From Brumimicrobium sp. (lineage in GTDB: Bacteria > Bacteroidota > Bacteroidia > Flavobacteriales_D > Crocinitomicaceae), in assembly GCA_023957385.1 (NCBI GenBank), contig JAMLGZ010000001.1, positions 602,923 through 666,922 on the forward strand: DNA of 64,000 bases. Reading direction: 5' to 3'. Position numbers and translations under genes: made by a program. Numbering within the stretch: position 1 is the first letter of the stretch; every line of letters begins with the position of its first letter. A model generated the notes under the pieces. The model had not been told where the DNA came from and searched no databases. It saw nothing but the letters and a program-made list of their open reading frames with translations. This document shows positions 8,996 to 18,028 of this stretch, piece after piece.

Positions 8996-10027
8996 ATGAA
9001 ATTTATATATATAATCATAGTGTTATTTATTTTGTGCGGTAGTAATATCCTAGCTCAGGATCCGCACTTCTCTGCCATGGATTATTCATCGCAGAATTTA
9101 AGTCCTGCCTTGGTCGGCGCTAAATATGATGTGCAAGCAAATATAAACTACAGAAACCAATGGAGTTCTTTTTCTAAACCATTTCAAACTGTAGGAGCTG
9201 CCGTAGATGCTAGAATTAATCCGAAAGGAACTAAGAATAAAGGATATTTTGCTGCAGGTATAAATTTTCTGAGCGATAAGGCAGGTGAAAATAATTTTGA
9301 AACTAATAATTTCGGTATAACTTTAGGATACCATATTAAACTAGCAGACGAACATATTCTTGGCGTTGGATTACAGTTTGGTTATGGAGAAAGAAACTTT
9401 GGATTTGGAACAGGTCAATGGGGAAACCAATATAATGGATATGCTTATGACTCCAATTTACCAAGTGGAGAATCATTTGCAAGAAGCCATTTTGGGTACT
9501 TTGATATGGGTTCTGGGCTCTCATATATTTTCCGAAAAGAGGCTTCTCATGATGCGCATCATAATGGATTCTTATTGAATATCGGATTTGCTGCATATCA
9601 TAATAATACCCCGGCTATCTCTTTTATGGATAGTAAAATTGATCCTTTGTACACTCGTTGGGTTGGTTTTTTGAATGCAGAAGTTGGATTAGGGAAATCT
9701 AATATGGCCTTAGAACCTTTAATCATTATTCAAGCACAAGGACCATTTGTTCAAACATTTGTGGGAACTAGTTTTAGATTCTATTTCGGGGATGATTATA
9801 GCTTCTATAATGTACCTTCTTTTGCACTAGGTATATTTTACCGTGATTTAGACGCAATGGTGACTCGAATGTCTGTCCGTTATAAAGGAGCGGAAATTGG
9901 GGCAGCTTATGATATCAATATGTTATCTTCTTTAAAACGGTCGTCTAAGTCTCAAGGAGCATTTGAGATCTTTGTACGCTATGTTTTGAATTATAAAAAA
10001 CCATCCTCACAAAAGTACGACGATTAG
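8996..10027 (+). CDS. PorP/SprF-family type IX secretion outer-membrane protein
   Basis: 343 residues with a signal peptide (cleavage near ILAQ-DPHFS). The start of the mature protein, DPHFSAMDYSSQNLSPALVGA, is the hallmark of the PorP/SprF family, and the rest is an alternating amphipathic pattern expected of a 14-strand-like barrel (YRNQWSSF, ALGIFYRDLDAMVTRMSVRYKG, GAAYDINML). Members either form part of the T9SS or are dedicated to surface display of one adjacent type B cargo. The 17-base spacing to the adhesin upstream supports the second role. The zinc-ribbon gene starts 8 bases downstream, so the three are one transcript. Confidence 0.92.
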   Translation: MKFIYIIIVLFILCGSNILAQDPHFSAMDYSSQNLSPALVGAKYDVQANINYRNQWSSFSKPFQTVGAAVDARINPKGTKNKGYFAAGINFLSDKAGENNFETNNFGITLGYHIKLADEHILGVGLQFGYGERNFGFGTGQWGNQYNGYAYDSNLPSGESFARSHFGYFDMGSGLSYIFRKEASHDAHHNGFLLNIGFAAYHNNTPAISFMDSKIDPLYTRWVGFLNAEVGLGKSNMALEPLIIIQAQGPFVQTFVGTSFRFYFGDDYSFYNVPSFALGIFYRDLDAMVTRMSVRYKGAEIGAAYDINMLSSLKRSSKSQGAFEIFVRYVLNYKKPSSQKYDD

Positions 10028-10035
10028 TACTACTA

Positions 10036-10404
10036 ATGAAAATGGAAGCTAGATTATGTTTGGAATGTAAAACAGAATTACATGGTCGTAAAGACCAAAA
10101 ATTCTGTGGGGATTATTGTAGAAATACATTTAATAACAGACTTAATGAAGATGCCAACAAATATGTTCGCCGCATCAATAATATACTAAGAAAAAACAGA
10201 CGTATTCTAAGTGAACTTAATCCTGATGGGAAAAGAACTGTTGATGGAATTATTCTGGCTGAAGAGGGGTTTAATTTTCATTATTATACAAATATTTATA
10301 CCACTAAAAAAGGAAGCCAATATTTCTTCTGTTATGACCATGGCTATCTAAAGATGGATGATAATCAGTATATGTTGGTGCAAAAGCAAGATTACGTGAA
10401 GTGA
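10036..10404 (+). CDS. Small zinc-ribbon protein of unknown function
   Basis: 122 residues, no signal peptide, cytoplasmic. The N-terminus carries four cysteines at about residues 8, 11, 24 and 28 (CLEC, then FCGDYC; C-x2-C-x12-C-x3-C), a likely structural zinc site. The remainder is basic and polar (RRINNILRKNRRIL) with a beta-rich tail (NFHYYTNIYTTKKG; QYFFCYDHGYLKM). I recognise the zinc-ribbon type but not a functional family. It follows the PorP/SprF-like gene by 8 bases, so is co-transcribed, which is unusual company for a putative nucleic-acid-binding protein. The product is real judging by its spacing and codon pattern; function unassigned. Confidence 0.7.
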   Translation: MKMEARLCLECKTELHGRKDQKFCGDYCRNTFNNRLNEDANKYVRRINNILRKNRRILSELNPDGKRTVDGIILAEEGFNFHYYTNIYTTKKGSQYFFCYDHGYLKMDDNQYMLVQKQDYVK

Positions 10405-10479
10405 GTCAACTACCACTCTCCAAAAATACAATTCCAACATTTATCCATCGCTTATTCTAGAATAATTCAATCTTCTTCC

Positions 10480-10487
10480 TATTTTTG
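10480..10487 (+). promoter_or_regulatory. -7 box (TATTTTTG) of aspS
   Basis: TATTTTTG matches TAnnTTTG and ends 20 bases before the aspS ATG, the usual distance for a short leader. No convincing -33 TTTG precedes it. The stretch from 10405 to 10507 holds nothing else that I can support. Confidence 0.45.
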
Positions 10488-10507
10488 CAGAGATAAAAAT
10501 TTAAAAT

Positions 10508-12262
10508 ATGTTTAGAACGCATACATGTGGGGAATTAAGATTAGCAGATGCAGGAAAAGAAGTAACACTCAGCGGTTGGGTACAACGTTCCCGAGAAATG
10601 GGAGGAATGACCTTTATTGATTTACGTGATCGCTATGGTATTACTCAATTAGCCTTTAATGATACGATTAACGCAGAACTTAATGAGAATGCACGAAAAT
10701 TAGGAAGAGAATTTGTCATTCAGGTAAAAGGGAAAGTAATTGAGCGCTCCAGCAAGAACAAACAAATTGATACCGGAGAAATTGAAATCGAGGTTGCTGT
10801 TTTAACTATTTTGAATACGGCTAAAACTCCTCCATTCACTGTTGTGGATGAAACCGATGGGGGTGAAGAATTACGTATGAAATATCGTTATATCGACATA
10901 CGACGAAACCCAGTTATAGAAAAATTAAAACTTCGCAATAAAGTAGCTTTAGAAACTCGGAAATATTTGGATAGTGTTGGATTTATGGATGTTGAGACAC
11001 CTTACTTGATTAAGTCAACTCCTGAGGGAGCAAGAGATTTTGTGGTGCCAAGCCGAATGAATCCAGGAGAATTTTATGCTTTACCGCAATCTCCACAAAC
11101 TTTCAAACAATTATTGATGGTTTCGGGAATAGATAGATATTATCAAATTGTGAAATGTTTCCGAGATGAGGATTTAAGAGCCGATAGACAACCTGAATTT
11201 ACGCAGATTGACTGCGAAATGTCCTTTATAGAACAAGAAGATGTTTTAAATACATTTGAGGGTATGATAAAACATCTCTTTAAAGCTTGTATTGGGGTAG
11301 AGTTTGATGGAGATTTTCCTCGCATGACTTACCAAGATGCAATGCGTTTATATGGTTCTGATAAACCAGATTTACGTTTTGGAATGGAGTTTAAAGAGTT
11401 TAATTCTTTAGCTAAAAATAAAGGATTTAAGGTGTTTGATGATGCAGAAACTGTATTAGGAATAGTTGTCCCCAATTGTGCAGAATATTCTAGAAAGCAG
11501 TTGGATGAATTAACTCTTTGGGTACAAAGACCTCAAATTGGAGCCAAGGGGTTAGTATATGTAAAATATAATGCAGATGGCACTTTTAAAAGTTCTGTAG
11601 ATAAATTTTATACGCAAGAAGAGCTAAAATCTTGGGCTGATTTTGCTGAAGCTAAAGAAGGAGATTTACTTTTGATTTTGAGTGGTAACGATGATAAAAC
11701 ACGCAACCAACTCAATAATTTACGTTTACACATGGGAAGTCAATTAGGATTACGAGATCCAAAGGTATTTAAGCCAGTTTGGATATTGGATTTCCCTCTA
11801 TTAGAATGGGATGAGGAAGCAGGAAGATATATGGCAATGCATCATCCATTTACCTCTCCGAAAGTTGAAGATATTGCACTTATTGATACAGATCCAGGGA
11901 AAGTAAGAGCTAATGCTTATGATTTAGCTATGAATGGTGTAGAGTTAGGTGGGGGGTCTATTCGTATCCACGACAGAAAAGTGCAAGAAAAAATGTTTGA
12001 TTTACTAGGATTTACCCCAGAAGAAGCTAGAAGACAGTTTGGTTTCTTGATGGAAGCCTTTGAATATGGTGCGCCTCCTCATGGAGGATTGGCTTTTGGT
12101 TTAGACCGATTAACAGCCACAATGGGTGGTTCTGATTCTATTAGAGATTATATTGCATTCCCGAAAAACAATGCCGGAAAAGATGTTATGATAGATGCTC
12201 CAGCGACAATAGATAATGCTCAGCTAATAGAATTAGGGTTAAAAGTGGACATTCAGAGATAA
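10508..12262 (+). CDS. aspS: Aspartyl-tRNA synthetase, bacterial type
   Basis: 584 residues, the usual bacterial length. It charges tRNA-Asp with aspartate. The N-terminal OB fold ([20 protein letters not shown]) binds the anticodon. Class II motif 2 is [19 protein letters not shown], the bacterial GAD insertion follows (about residues 290-410), and motif 3 is [11 protein letters not shown], with the C-terminal [15 protein letters not shown] segment typical of bacterial AspRS. It lies upstream of the heme/oxidase genes with a 71-base gap, so may be separately transcribed. Confidence 0.98.
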   Translation: MFRTHTCGELRLADAGKEVTLSGWVQRSREMGGMTFIDLRDRYGITQLAFNDTINAELNENARKLGREFVIQVKGKVIERSSKNKQIDTGEIEIEVAVLTILNTAKTPPFTVVDETDGGEELRMKYRYIDIRRNPVIEKLKLRNKVALETRKYLDSVGFMDVETPYLIKSTPEGARDFVVPSRMNPGEFYALPQSPQTFKQLLMVSGIDRYYQIVKCFRDEDLRADRQPEFTQIDCEMSFIEQEDVLNTFEGMIKHLFKACIGVEFDGDFPRMTYQDAMRLYGSDKPDLRFGMEFKEFNSLAKNKGFKVFDDAETVLGIVVPNCAEYSRKQLDELTLWVQRPQIGAKGLVYVKYNADGTFKSSVDKFYTQEELKSWADFAEAKEGDLLLILSGNDDKTRNQLNNLRLHMGSQLGLRDPKVFKPVWILDFPLLEWDEEAGRYMAMHHPFTSPKVEDIALIDTDPGKVRANAYDLAMNGVELGGGSIRIHDRKVQEKMFDLLGFTPEEARRQFGFLMEAFEYGAPPHGGLAFGLDRLTATMGGSDSIRDYIAFPKNNAGKDVMIDAPATIDNAQLIELGLKVDIQR

Positions 12263-12333
12263 TATACATATTCCCTCTATTTTTCTTTAAAATAATCTGT
12301 AGTTTTACAGGTTTAGGACAAAACTAGCAATTC

Positions 12334-13209
12334 ATGAATATAGGAGATAAGATAAAAGACTACGGAAGCATTTCTAAATTTAGATTATCCTTTTCGGTGA
12401 TTATCTCTGCATGGGCGGGATATCTATTTATGGGGGGAGGAAGTTTCTTAGATACTATCTATTTACTAGTTGGAGGTATACTTGTAACGGGTTCAAGCAA
12501 TGCTTCCAACCAAATATGGGAGAGAAACTTGGACGCTAAGATGAGTAGAACCTCTCATCGCCCAATAGCAAGTGGAAAAATGAGTGTTAAGGAAGCAGTT
12601 ATTACAATTGCTGTTGCATTAACTATCGGGTTTTGGATGCTGTATCAACTTAATTTTAATGCTATGATTCTTGGAATGATAGCATACACTTCTTACACCT
12701 TTGTTTACACGCCTTCTAAAAGAGTAACTCCTTGGGCTGTTGTAATAGGTGCATTTCCAGGAGCTATTCCACCAATGATTGGTGTGGTAGCAGCTGATCC
12801 TGAAGGTCGGTTTACAGCTATTGCAGGTGCATTATTCTTCGTACAGTTTGTATGGCAATTACCTCATTTTTGGGCAATTGCATGGGTAGCTCACGATGAT
12901 TATCAGAAAGCAGGATTTTTCTTATTACCTTCCCGTACAGGGCGTTCTAAAACTTCTGCTTTTAGAATTGCATTATCTTGCCTTATCCTAATTCCTTTCT
13001 CTCTCTTCCCTTGGGCAATGGATATTGAAGGTTTGGGATTGTTTACGCTAATGATGGCATCCATTTTTGGTTTAATTTTCTTCCTATATTCTTATAAATT
13101 ATATTTAACTTTGGAAATTAAAGATGCTAAAGTGTTAATGTTTGCTTCTTTTTTCTATTTACCATTAGTTCAATTTACGTATGTAATTGATAAATTCTTA
13201 TTCCATTAA
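12334..13209 (+). CDS. cyoE: Heme o synthase (protoheme IX farnesyltransferase)
   Basis: 291 residues, UbiA-type polytopic inner-membrane prenyltransferase with about eight to nine hydrophobic segments. It transfers farnesyl to heme b to make heme o, the precursor of heme a for the oxidase encoded alongside. The first catalytic Asp-rich region reads NQIWERNLDAKMSRTSHRP, and the second lies in the loop near AHDDYQKAGFFLLP. It is the first gene of a run with subunit III, subunit III, subunit IV and two SCO genes, all on the plus strand with short gaps, which supports assignment to aa3/caa3 oxidase biogenesis. Confidence 0.95.
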   Translation: MNIGDKIKDYGSISKFRLSFSVIISAWAGYLFMGGGSFLDTIYLLVGGILVTGSSNASNQIWERNLDAKMSRTSHRPIASGKMSVKEAVITIAVALTIGFWMLYQLNFNAMILGMIAYTSYTFVYTPSKRVTPWAVVIGAFPGAIPPMIGVVAADPEGRFTAIAGALFFVQFVWQLPHFWAIAWVAHDDYQKAGFFLLPSRTGRSKTSAFRIALSCLILIPFSLFPWAMDIEGLGLFTLMMASIFGLIFFLYSYKLYLTLEIKDAKVLMFASFFYLPLVQFTYVIDKFLFH

Positions 13210-13232
13210 TAAACTCCTGAAAATAAGTTCCC

Positions 13233-14291
13233 ATGAAACAGAATTTCACCGAAAGTTATCCTTTAGAAACGCAAAAGAAAGTCAGAAAACATCTTGTTTG
13301 GATGTTTATCCTAAGTGTTACCATGATTTTTGCGGGACTTACCTCTGCATATATTGTTTCTATGGGAGACAATTTCTGGGTTAAAATTAATCTACCTATT
13401 CCTTTTTACATTAGCACGGCCCTAATTATTATCAGTAGTATTCTCCTGATAATTGGAGCAATAGCATTAAAGAAGGGAAATATTTCACTTACCCGATTAT
13501 CTGTACAAGGAGCATTAATTCTGGGAATTGGATTTGGCGTATTTCAATTCCTAGGTTATCGAGCATTAGTTAAAAGTGGAGCACATTTCGTGAGTAGTAT
13601 TATTGTTAGTGACGGGCGTTATGGAGATTATTTTGAATTGAAAAAAGATGGAGAATACTTAACTGTAGAGAACAACCAATTCTTCTACAAAGGAAAGCAA
13701 GTGCAAGGAACTGATAAAACAGAAATTCAAAACTTTGCAAAAGAATTAATGGTTAACAATGCCGAAGAATTAAAGAAAAAGAAAATAGATTATAGCCACT
13801 ACACTCTTCTCTATAAAGGAGAACCCCTTTCATTTATCAATGGTGAATTTATTCGCCCTAATGGGGAGAAATTGCAAGAACTTGACTTTCAGAGATTATA
13901 TACATTCTCTCAAAATATAATAGACGATCGTGTAGATTTTTTTGTAAGAGGGGAAATGGGAAAAGATTTTAAGCTATTCTATAATGGAAATCAATTGGAT
14001 TATCAAGAAAGAACATTAATGTATAAAGGCAAACCGTTGAGTGCTAATTTACAAAATAAATTATTGAGAGGTAATTCAGATAAAAGTACTTCCTACTTTT
14101 ATATTATTACAATTCTGCATCTACTTCATGTAATAGGAGGAATTATTGCTTTAATTTCTTTGTCTATCAAGACTTATACTATTCAAAATCAAGAAAAATT
14201 AGCTATTACTTTAAATGCAAATTCTTTATTTTGGCACTTTTTAGGTATTTTGTGGATATATTTATTGCTATTTTTAGTTTTTATTCATTAG
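13233..14291 (+). CDS. Cytochrome oxidase subunit III-like protein with large hydrophilic insert
   Basis: 352 residues. Five hydrophobic helices of a heme-copper oxidase subunit III fold are visible: about 22-43, 58-80, 93-112, then 287-310 (FYIITILHLLHVIGG) and 330-352. Between helices three and four lies a soluble insert of about 170 residues, whereas I know the flavobacterial relatives as proteins near 190 residues in total. The insert contains four related motifs: FFYKGKQV, LLYKGEPLSF, LFYNGNQLDY and LMYKGKPLS. It would protrude into the periplasm or cytoplasm depending on topology. It lies 23 bases after cyoE and 26 bases before a second subunit III gene. Confidence 0.85.
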   Translation: MKQNFTESYPLETQKKVRKHLVWMFILSVTMIFAGLTSAYIVSMGDNFWVKINLPIPFYISTALIIISSILLIIGAIALKKGNISLTRLSVQGALILGIGFGVFQFLGYRALVKSGAHFVSSIIVSDGRYGDYFELKKDGEYLTVENNQFFYKGKQVQGTDKTEIQNFAKELMVNNAEELKKKKIDYSHYTLLYKGEPLSFINGEFIRPNGEKLQELDFQRLYTFSQNIIDDRVDFFVRGEMGKDFKLFYNGNQLDYQERTLMYKGKPLSANLQNKLLRGNSDKSTSYFYIITILHLLHVIGGIIALISLSIKTYTIQNQEKLAITLNANSLFWHFLGILWIYLLLFLVFIH

Positions 14292-14317
14292 ATTCGCAAA
14301 ATAAAATTTAAAAAACG

Positions 14318-15388
14318 ATGACTGAAACTTCTAATGAAATGAAACCTTCTATTAGTTTAGATGGGAAATCATCTCCATTTGGCGTAGGCTATGGAAAAAT
14401 TATGATGTGGTTTTTTCTGGTGTCAGATGCTTTGACATTCGGTGGATTCTTAACTGGCCTTGGCTTTGTTAGACATTCTTATCCTTTTGTTTGGCCTATC
14501 GGGGAAGAAACCTTTGAACGACTTCCATTCTTAGATGGAATTTATCCTCTTTATTATGTAGCATTCATGACTTTTGTCTTGATTATTAGCTCTGTAACTA
14601 TGGTGTTAGCTGTTGAAGCTGGTCATAGAATGAGTAGAAAAGGTGTTACAAGATGGTTACTCGCAACCATTATTGGTGGTATTATTTTCGTTGGCTCTCA
14701 AGCATGGGAATGGTCCCACTTTATACACGGAACTGAGTTTGGACGTGTTACTTTAAGTGATGGTGCAGAAGCTAATGTAAAAGGAGAATTTGGGGCTATC
14801 CAGAATTTCCAAGTTATTACAGCTGGAAAAAGCTATCAAAATGGTGAAATAATCACTAATGAGAATATCTCTAGAGCTGATAAAGATTTGATGCATGCAT
14901 TTCAACACGCTGCAGAACACAGAAAATTAGCTGGAACTGCTAGTGGATTGACTATCACTTTACATGATGGTACTGTTGCTAAGGTTAATAAAGCCGCAGA
15001 TACTGACCTTCAATTATTAATTAAGGTTCCTGGAAAAGATCACGCTATGTCTGTACCTGCAGATAAGAGCACTTGGTTAAATGAAAGCAACAATTCTGTT
15101 GACTTATATTATGAAGCACTTACTAATGGCCGTGTGGTTTATGGTGCAAATCTAAAAGGAAATGAATATGGACCACAAACGTATTCACAATTATTCTTCT
15201 TTATTACTGGATTCCATGGATTCCACGTTAGTATAGGTATTATTATTTTGATTATAATATTTATTAATGTCCTAAAAGGGACTTATGAAAGAAGAGGTCA
15301 TTACGAAATGATAGAAAAAGGAGGTTTATACTGGCACTTTGTTGATTTAGTGTGGGTGTTTGTATTTACATTCTTCTACTTAATATAA
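14318..15388 (+). CDS. Cytochrome c oxidase subunit III
   Basis: 356 residues. Helices are at about 28-50, 75-98, 110-130, 290-315 and 335-355. The family's signature appears in SQAWEWSHFIHG and FFFITGFHGFHVSIG, and the C-terminus GLYWHFVDLVWVFVFTFFYL is typical of subunit III. An insert of about 140 residues after the WEWSHFIHG helix (SDGAEANVKGEFGAIQNF through YGANLKGNEYG) separates the two halves. Insert-bearing subunit III proteins of 320-350 residues are known in Flavobacteriia. It should bind subunit I, which is not encoded in this window. Confidence 0.92.
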   Translation: MTETSNEMKPSISLDGKSSPFGVGYGKIMMWFFLVSDALTFGGFLTGLGFVRHSYPFVWPIGEETFERLPFLDGIYPLYYVAFMTFVLIISSVTMVLAVEAGHRMSRKGVTRWLLATIIGGIIFVGSQAWEWSHFIHGTEFGRVTLSDGAEANVKGEFGAIQNFQVITAGKSYQNGEIITNENISRADKDLMHAFQHAAEHRKLAGTASGLTITLHDGTVAKVNKAADTDLQLLIKVPGKDHAMSVPADKSTWLNESNNSVDLYYEALTNGRVVYGANLKGNEYGPQTYSQLFFFITGFHGFHVSIGIIILIIIFINVLKGTYERRGHYEMIEKGGLYWHFVDLVWVFVFTFFYLI

Positions 15389-15419
15389 GAAATTATTAAT
15401 CATTATAAAACTGTGAATT

Positions 15420-15794
15420 ATGTCAGCAGAAAGAGACGATATTATAGAATATTCCTTATATAATCACCATACTGAGGAAGAAGGAAAGATTAAACGTAAA
15501 AAAATATGGATGGTAACTGCCATCTTAACTGTAGTAACTGCTATTGAAGTTGCTTGTGGTATGTACGTTGGTCAAGGAAGTAGCATTTGGCCAACTGTAA
15601 AAGTTCTTTTCATTGCGCTTACAGTAGTTAAAGCATATTTTATTGTAATGACTTTTATGCACCTAGGTGATGAGGTAAAGATATTTAGACAAACTGTCCT
15701 TTATATATATCTTATCTTTATAATTTATTTAGTTGTTTTATGCCTAATTGAAGGTACTGCCGTAGGTGAGAAAATGAACTTTATGAATTTCTAA
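15420..15794 (+). CDS. Cytochrome c oxidase subunit IV (caa3/quinol oxidase type)
   Basis: 124 residues with three hydrophobic helices (about 29-50, 58-80 with ALTVVKAYFIVMTFMHLGDE, and 92-112). The VVKAYFIVMTFMHL core is the signature of the prokaryotic subunit IV family. It is a small inner-membrane accessory subunit of the aa3/caa3 oxidase. It lies 31 bases after subunit III. Confidence 0.93.
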   Translation: MSAERDDIIEYSLYNHHTEEEGKIKRKKIWMVTAILTVVTAIEVACGMYVGQGSSIWPTVKVLFIALTVVKAYFIVMTFMHLGDEVKIFRQTVLYIYLIFIIYLVVLCLIEGTAVGEKMNFMNF

Positions 15795-15808
15795 AAGAAT
15801 ATTAAATT

Positions 15809-16489
15809 TTGGAAAAAAAAGAAAATAAAGGAGGAAAGAAAAAATCCATTTTAATGATATTGCTGGCTTTTGGGCCAGCAATTTTATTATTTCTTGTCTC
15901 TTTGGGAAAGTGCTCTAATAATTATCAGCAACTACCTGTTTTTAGTGAAATTCCTTCGTATAAGTTTATCGGAGCTAATGGTAAAGAAATAACAGAAAAA
16001 ACTCAAGCAGGATATATTACGATATTTACAACGATCCAAGTTTCTTGCCCTACTTCTTGTGCAATTGATTTGTTTAAATTTAATATGGGATTATACCAAG
16101 AATACAGAAAAGATCAAAAAGAATTTAAAGATGTTAAGATACTCTCCATTGTTACAGATGAACAGGGAAATCCAGTAGATAATATCGATGAGATTATATA
16201 TACTTTGAGTGATATGGTTGTTGGTTATGACTCCACTATCTGGAATTTAGTAACTGGAGATCCTGCTCAGGTATATAACGTTGAAAACGATAAGGGTGTA
16301 AATCTTTACATGCAGGAAAATCAGGAGGCTTTTGCTCAAAAACCTTATTTAAGTGTACTTTTACTAGCTGATAAGAAAAATCAATTACGTTATGTTGGAT
16401 TAGGTAATCAAGAAGGCTATATTCGTGACTTCAAACAGCACATTGCTTTGTTGAGACAGGAATATAAAAAACAAAATGAGAAGAAATAG
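15809..16489 (+). CDS. SCO-like membrane-anchored thioredoxin-fold protein
   Basis: 226 residues from a TTG start at 15809, 14 bases after the subunit IV stop; an internal ATG at residue 16 (MILLAFG) would remove the basic N-terminus. The TTG start is favoured because KKENKGGKKK followed by one membrane helix is the normal anchor. The thioredoxin-like domain carries SCPTSCAIDLF, the CxxxC copper site of the SCO family, and YLSVLLLADKKNQLRYVGLG in the C-terminal part. I see no clear conserved SCO His in the expected HSP-type position, where the sequence reads QKPYLSVLL, so copper binding may differ from canonical SCO1. It overlaps the next SCO gene by 14 bases. Confidence 0.8.
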   Translation: MEKKENKGGKKKSILMILLAFGPAILLFLVSLGKCSNNYQQLPVFSEIPSYKFIGANGKEITEKTQAGYITIFTTIQVSCPTSCAIDLFKFNMGLYQEYRKDQKEFKDVKILSIVTDEQGNPVDNIDEIIYTLSDMVVGYDSTIWNLVTGDPAQVYNVENDKGVNLYMQENQEAFAQKPYLSVLLLADKKNQLRYVGLGNQEGYIRDFKQHIALLRQEYKKQNEKK

Positions 16490-17156
16490 ATTTCATAATG
16501 CCTTAGGTACATTCATTCTAGCATTCATTCTTTTATATAGTTGTACAGAAACCCCTAAAGTTCGTACTAAAAATGATTTGCCTAAATATGGAGCATTCGA
16601 CATTGTAACATTAGCAACTGATTCATTTAAAGTAGGGGATACTATTTTTCATACGGTAGAAGAATGGTCGTATCTTAACCAAGACTCCATTTGGATAAAC
16701 TCTGAAGATCTAAAAGGAAAAATTTGGCTAGCAGATTTTATTTTTACCCATTGCCCTTCTGTCTGTTCACCCATGACGGAACGTATGAAAGAAATTAATC
16801 AAGAACTAACTTCTTTATCAGATAAAATTGAATTCCTTTCTTTTAGTATAGATCCCAAAAGAGATTCTGTAGCACGTTTAAAAGAATATATCCAAGAACA
16901 CAGTATTACAGCAAAAAACTGGCAGTTTTTAACGGGAGACCAAGAGGAAACTAATCAGATGGCATTTAATAGCTTCTTAGTTTTTGCCAATGAGGATAGC
17001 AAATCTCCTGGTGGATTTGCACATAGCCCAAATTTCATATTAGTGGATGAGAATAGACATGTGAGAGGAGTTTATAACGGTTTAAATGAGACTGGAAGAA
17101 AACAGTTGATTGCAGATATTAAACTCTTACTCGAAGTTCAAGGTTCTTCCAAATAG
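16476..17156 (+). CDS. SCO1/SenC-family copper chaperone lipoprotein
   Basis: 226 residues with a lipoprotein signal (FILLYSC, Cys near residue 24). The thioredoxin fold has FTHCPSVCSPMTERM, the CxxxC copper site, and the conserved C-terminal His in AHSPNFILVDE. SCO proteins deliver copper to the CuA site of oxidase subunit II or reduce its cysteines. It overlaps the preceding SCO-like gene and is the last gene of the oxidase run; a short inverted-repeat element begins 12 bases after the stop. Confidence 0.93.
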   Translation: MRRNRFHNALGTFILAFILLYSCTETPKVRTKNDLPKYGAFDIVTLATDSFKVGDTIFHTVEEWSYLNQDSIWINSEDLKGKIWLADFIFTHCPSVCSPMTERMKEINQELTSLSDKIEFLSFSIDPKRDSVARLKEYIQEHSITAKNWQFLTGDQEETNQMAFNSFLVFANEDSKSPGGFAHSPNFILVDENRHVRGVYNGLNETGRKQLIADIKLLLEVQGSSK

Positions 17157-17168
17157 TACTTATTCTAG

Positions 17169-17250
17169 AGTAGCAGCTTGTTATGCATTTAAAATAAGAT
17201 GCAAATTATTGAATCTATTGGTTTTCATAAATACACGATGGGTTAGTAGC
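17169..17250. mobile_element. Inverted-repeat element copy A (70 bp) with 6-bp target duplication
   Basis: The element spans 17175-17244. The left end AGCTTGTTATGCATTTA and the right end TAAATACACGATGGGTT are imperfect inverted repeats, each matching the consensus AACCCGTTGTGCATTTA (or its complement) at 13 of 17 positions. It is flanked by perfect direct repeats AGTAGC at 17169-17174 and 17245-17250. It has no coding capacity and no internal hairpins, unlike the two longer copies at 22.1 and 41.8 kb. It reads as a decayed, internally deleted non-autonomous transposable element. Confidence 0.75.
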
Positions 17251-17273
17251 TAATATTCCCTAGTTATTAAATC

Positions 17274-17328
17274 AAAAAAAAACTACCTTTTAACAGGCAG
17301 CTTCTTGTGGTTATGTGTACTAAAAGGT
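17274..17328 (-). terminator. Probable terminator of yceI-like gene
   Basis: ACCTTTTA (17285-17292) and TAAAAGGT (17321-17328) form an 8-bp stem with a 28-base loop, followed on the minus strand by a run of T at 17274-17282. It sits 6 bases downstream of the stop of the YceI-family gene. The loop is longer than usual, so termination strength is uncertain. Confidence 0.45.
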
Positions 17329-17334
17329 TTGTTA

Positions 17335-17883
17335 TTATAATCTTGTCAAGTTTTGTGAATTAAGTACACAATTGATATCAAGGTAAATAATTTCTCCAGC
17401 TCGGAATGTACCATAGCTTTCTCCTACTTTGTAATCTAATCTTTTTACCTCCAAAGTTCCTTTTAAGGTATTATTCTGATAAGTTAAAGGAATCTTTACA
17501 GTTTTTGTTACGCCATGTAATGTTAATTTCCCTTCTGCGATATAGTTATTTCCATCGGCTTTAATAGATGAAGAGGTGAAGCATATTTTTCCATACTTTT
17601 CTGAATCTATAAAATCTGCAGATCGTATGTGATTATCTCTCTGAGTATTTCCTGTATTTACACTACTTGCGTTAATACAAACATCTATAGAAGACGAGCT
17701 TAAGTTCTTAGAGTCAAATTTAACATCTCCTGAAAAACCTGTGAATGTTCCTTCTACATTCATCATTCCCATAGCTTTAATTTTAAAATTAACTACAGAA
17801 GATTTTTTATCAATTGTTTGAGCGTTTGTAATTACAACTAGCATTGTTAAGGCAAACATCATAAGTATCCATTTTGTTTTCAT
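17335..17883 (-). CDS. YceI-family periplasmic lipid-binding protein
   Basis: 182 residues with a signal peptide (MKTKWILMMFALTMLVVITNAQ). The mature protein is a lipocalin-like barrel of the YceI family: SVVNFKIKAMGMMNVEGTF, SGDVKFDSKNLSSSSIDVCI, RDNHIRSADFIDSEKYGKICF and GKLTLHGVTKTVKIPL are the recognised motifs. Members bind polyisoprenoids or amphiphiles; a specific ligand cannot be read. It is monocistronic, convergent with the oxidase operon and downstream of metG. Confidence 0.92.
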   Translation of the reverse strand: MKTKWILMMFALTMLVVITNAQTIDKKSSVVNFKIKAMGMMNVEGTFTGFSGDVKFDSKNLSSSSIDVCINASSVNTGNTQRDNHIRSADFIDSEKYGKICFTSSSIKADGNNYIAEGKLTLHGVTKTVKIPLTYQNNTLKGTLEVKRLDYKVGESYGTFRAGEIIYLDINCVLNSQNLTRL

Positions 17884-17946
17884 TTCTTTCGTTTTTAAAG
17901 GTTATACCCAAATAGAGAGATGAACACCGAAAAGGTTACAAAGAAA

Positions 17947-17970
17947 ATGCAAATAGAATTCTATTTGCAT
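17947..17970 (-). terminator. 24-bp perfect palindrome downstream of metG, probable terminator
   Basis: The two 12-base arms ATGCAAATAGAA and TTCTATTTGCAT form a perfect palindrome centred on GAATTC. On the minus strand it is followed by TTTTCTTTG. It lies 58 bases downstream of the metG stop and upstream of the yceI-like gene. A 10-bp stem with a four-base loop fits a terminator; a protein-binding site for the yceI-like gene is an alternative. Confidence 0.45.
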
Positions 17971-18028
17971 AAAAATTTAGGTATCAACAAAATACAATAT
18001 ACTTCTATAAGTAAATAATATCAATGTA

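Noticed and set aside
17251..17328. A small RNA or riboswitch upstream of the yceI-like gene end
   Set aside because: Only a long-loop stem and T-run are visible; a terminator explains it without a new RNA.
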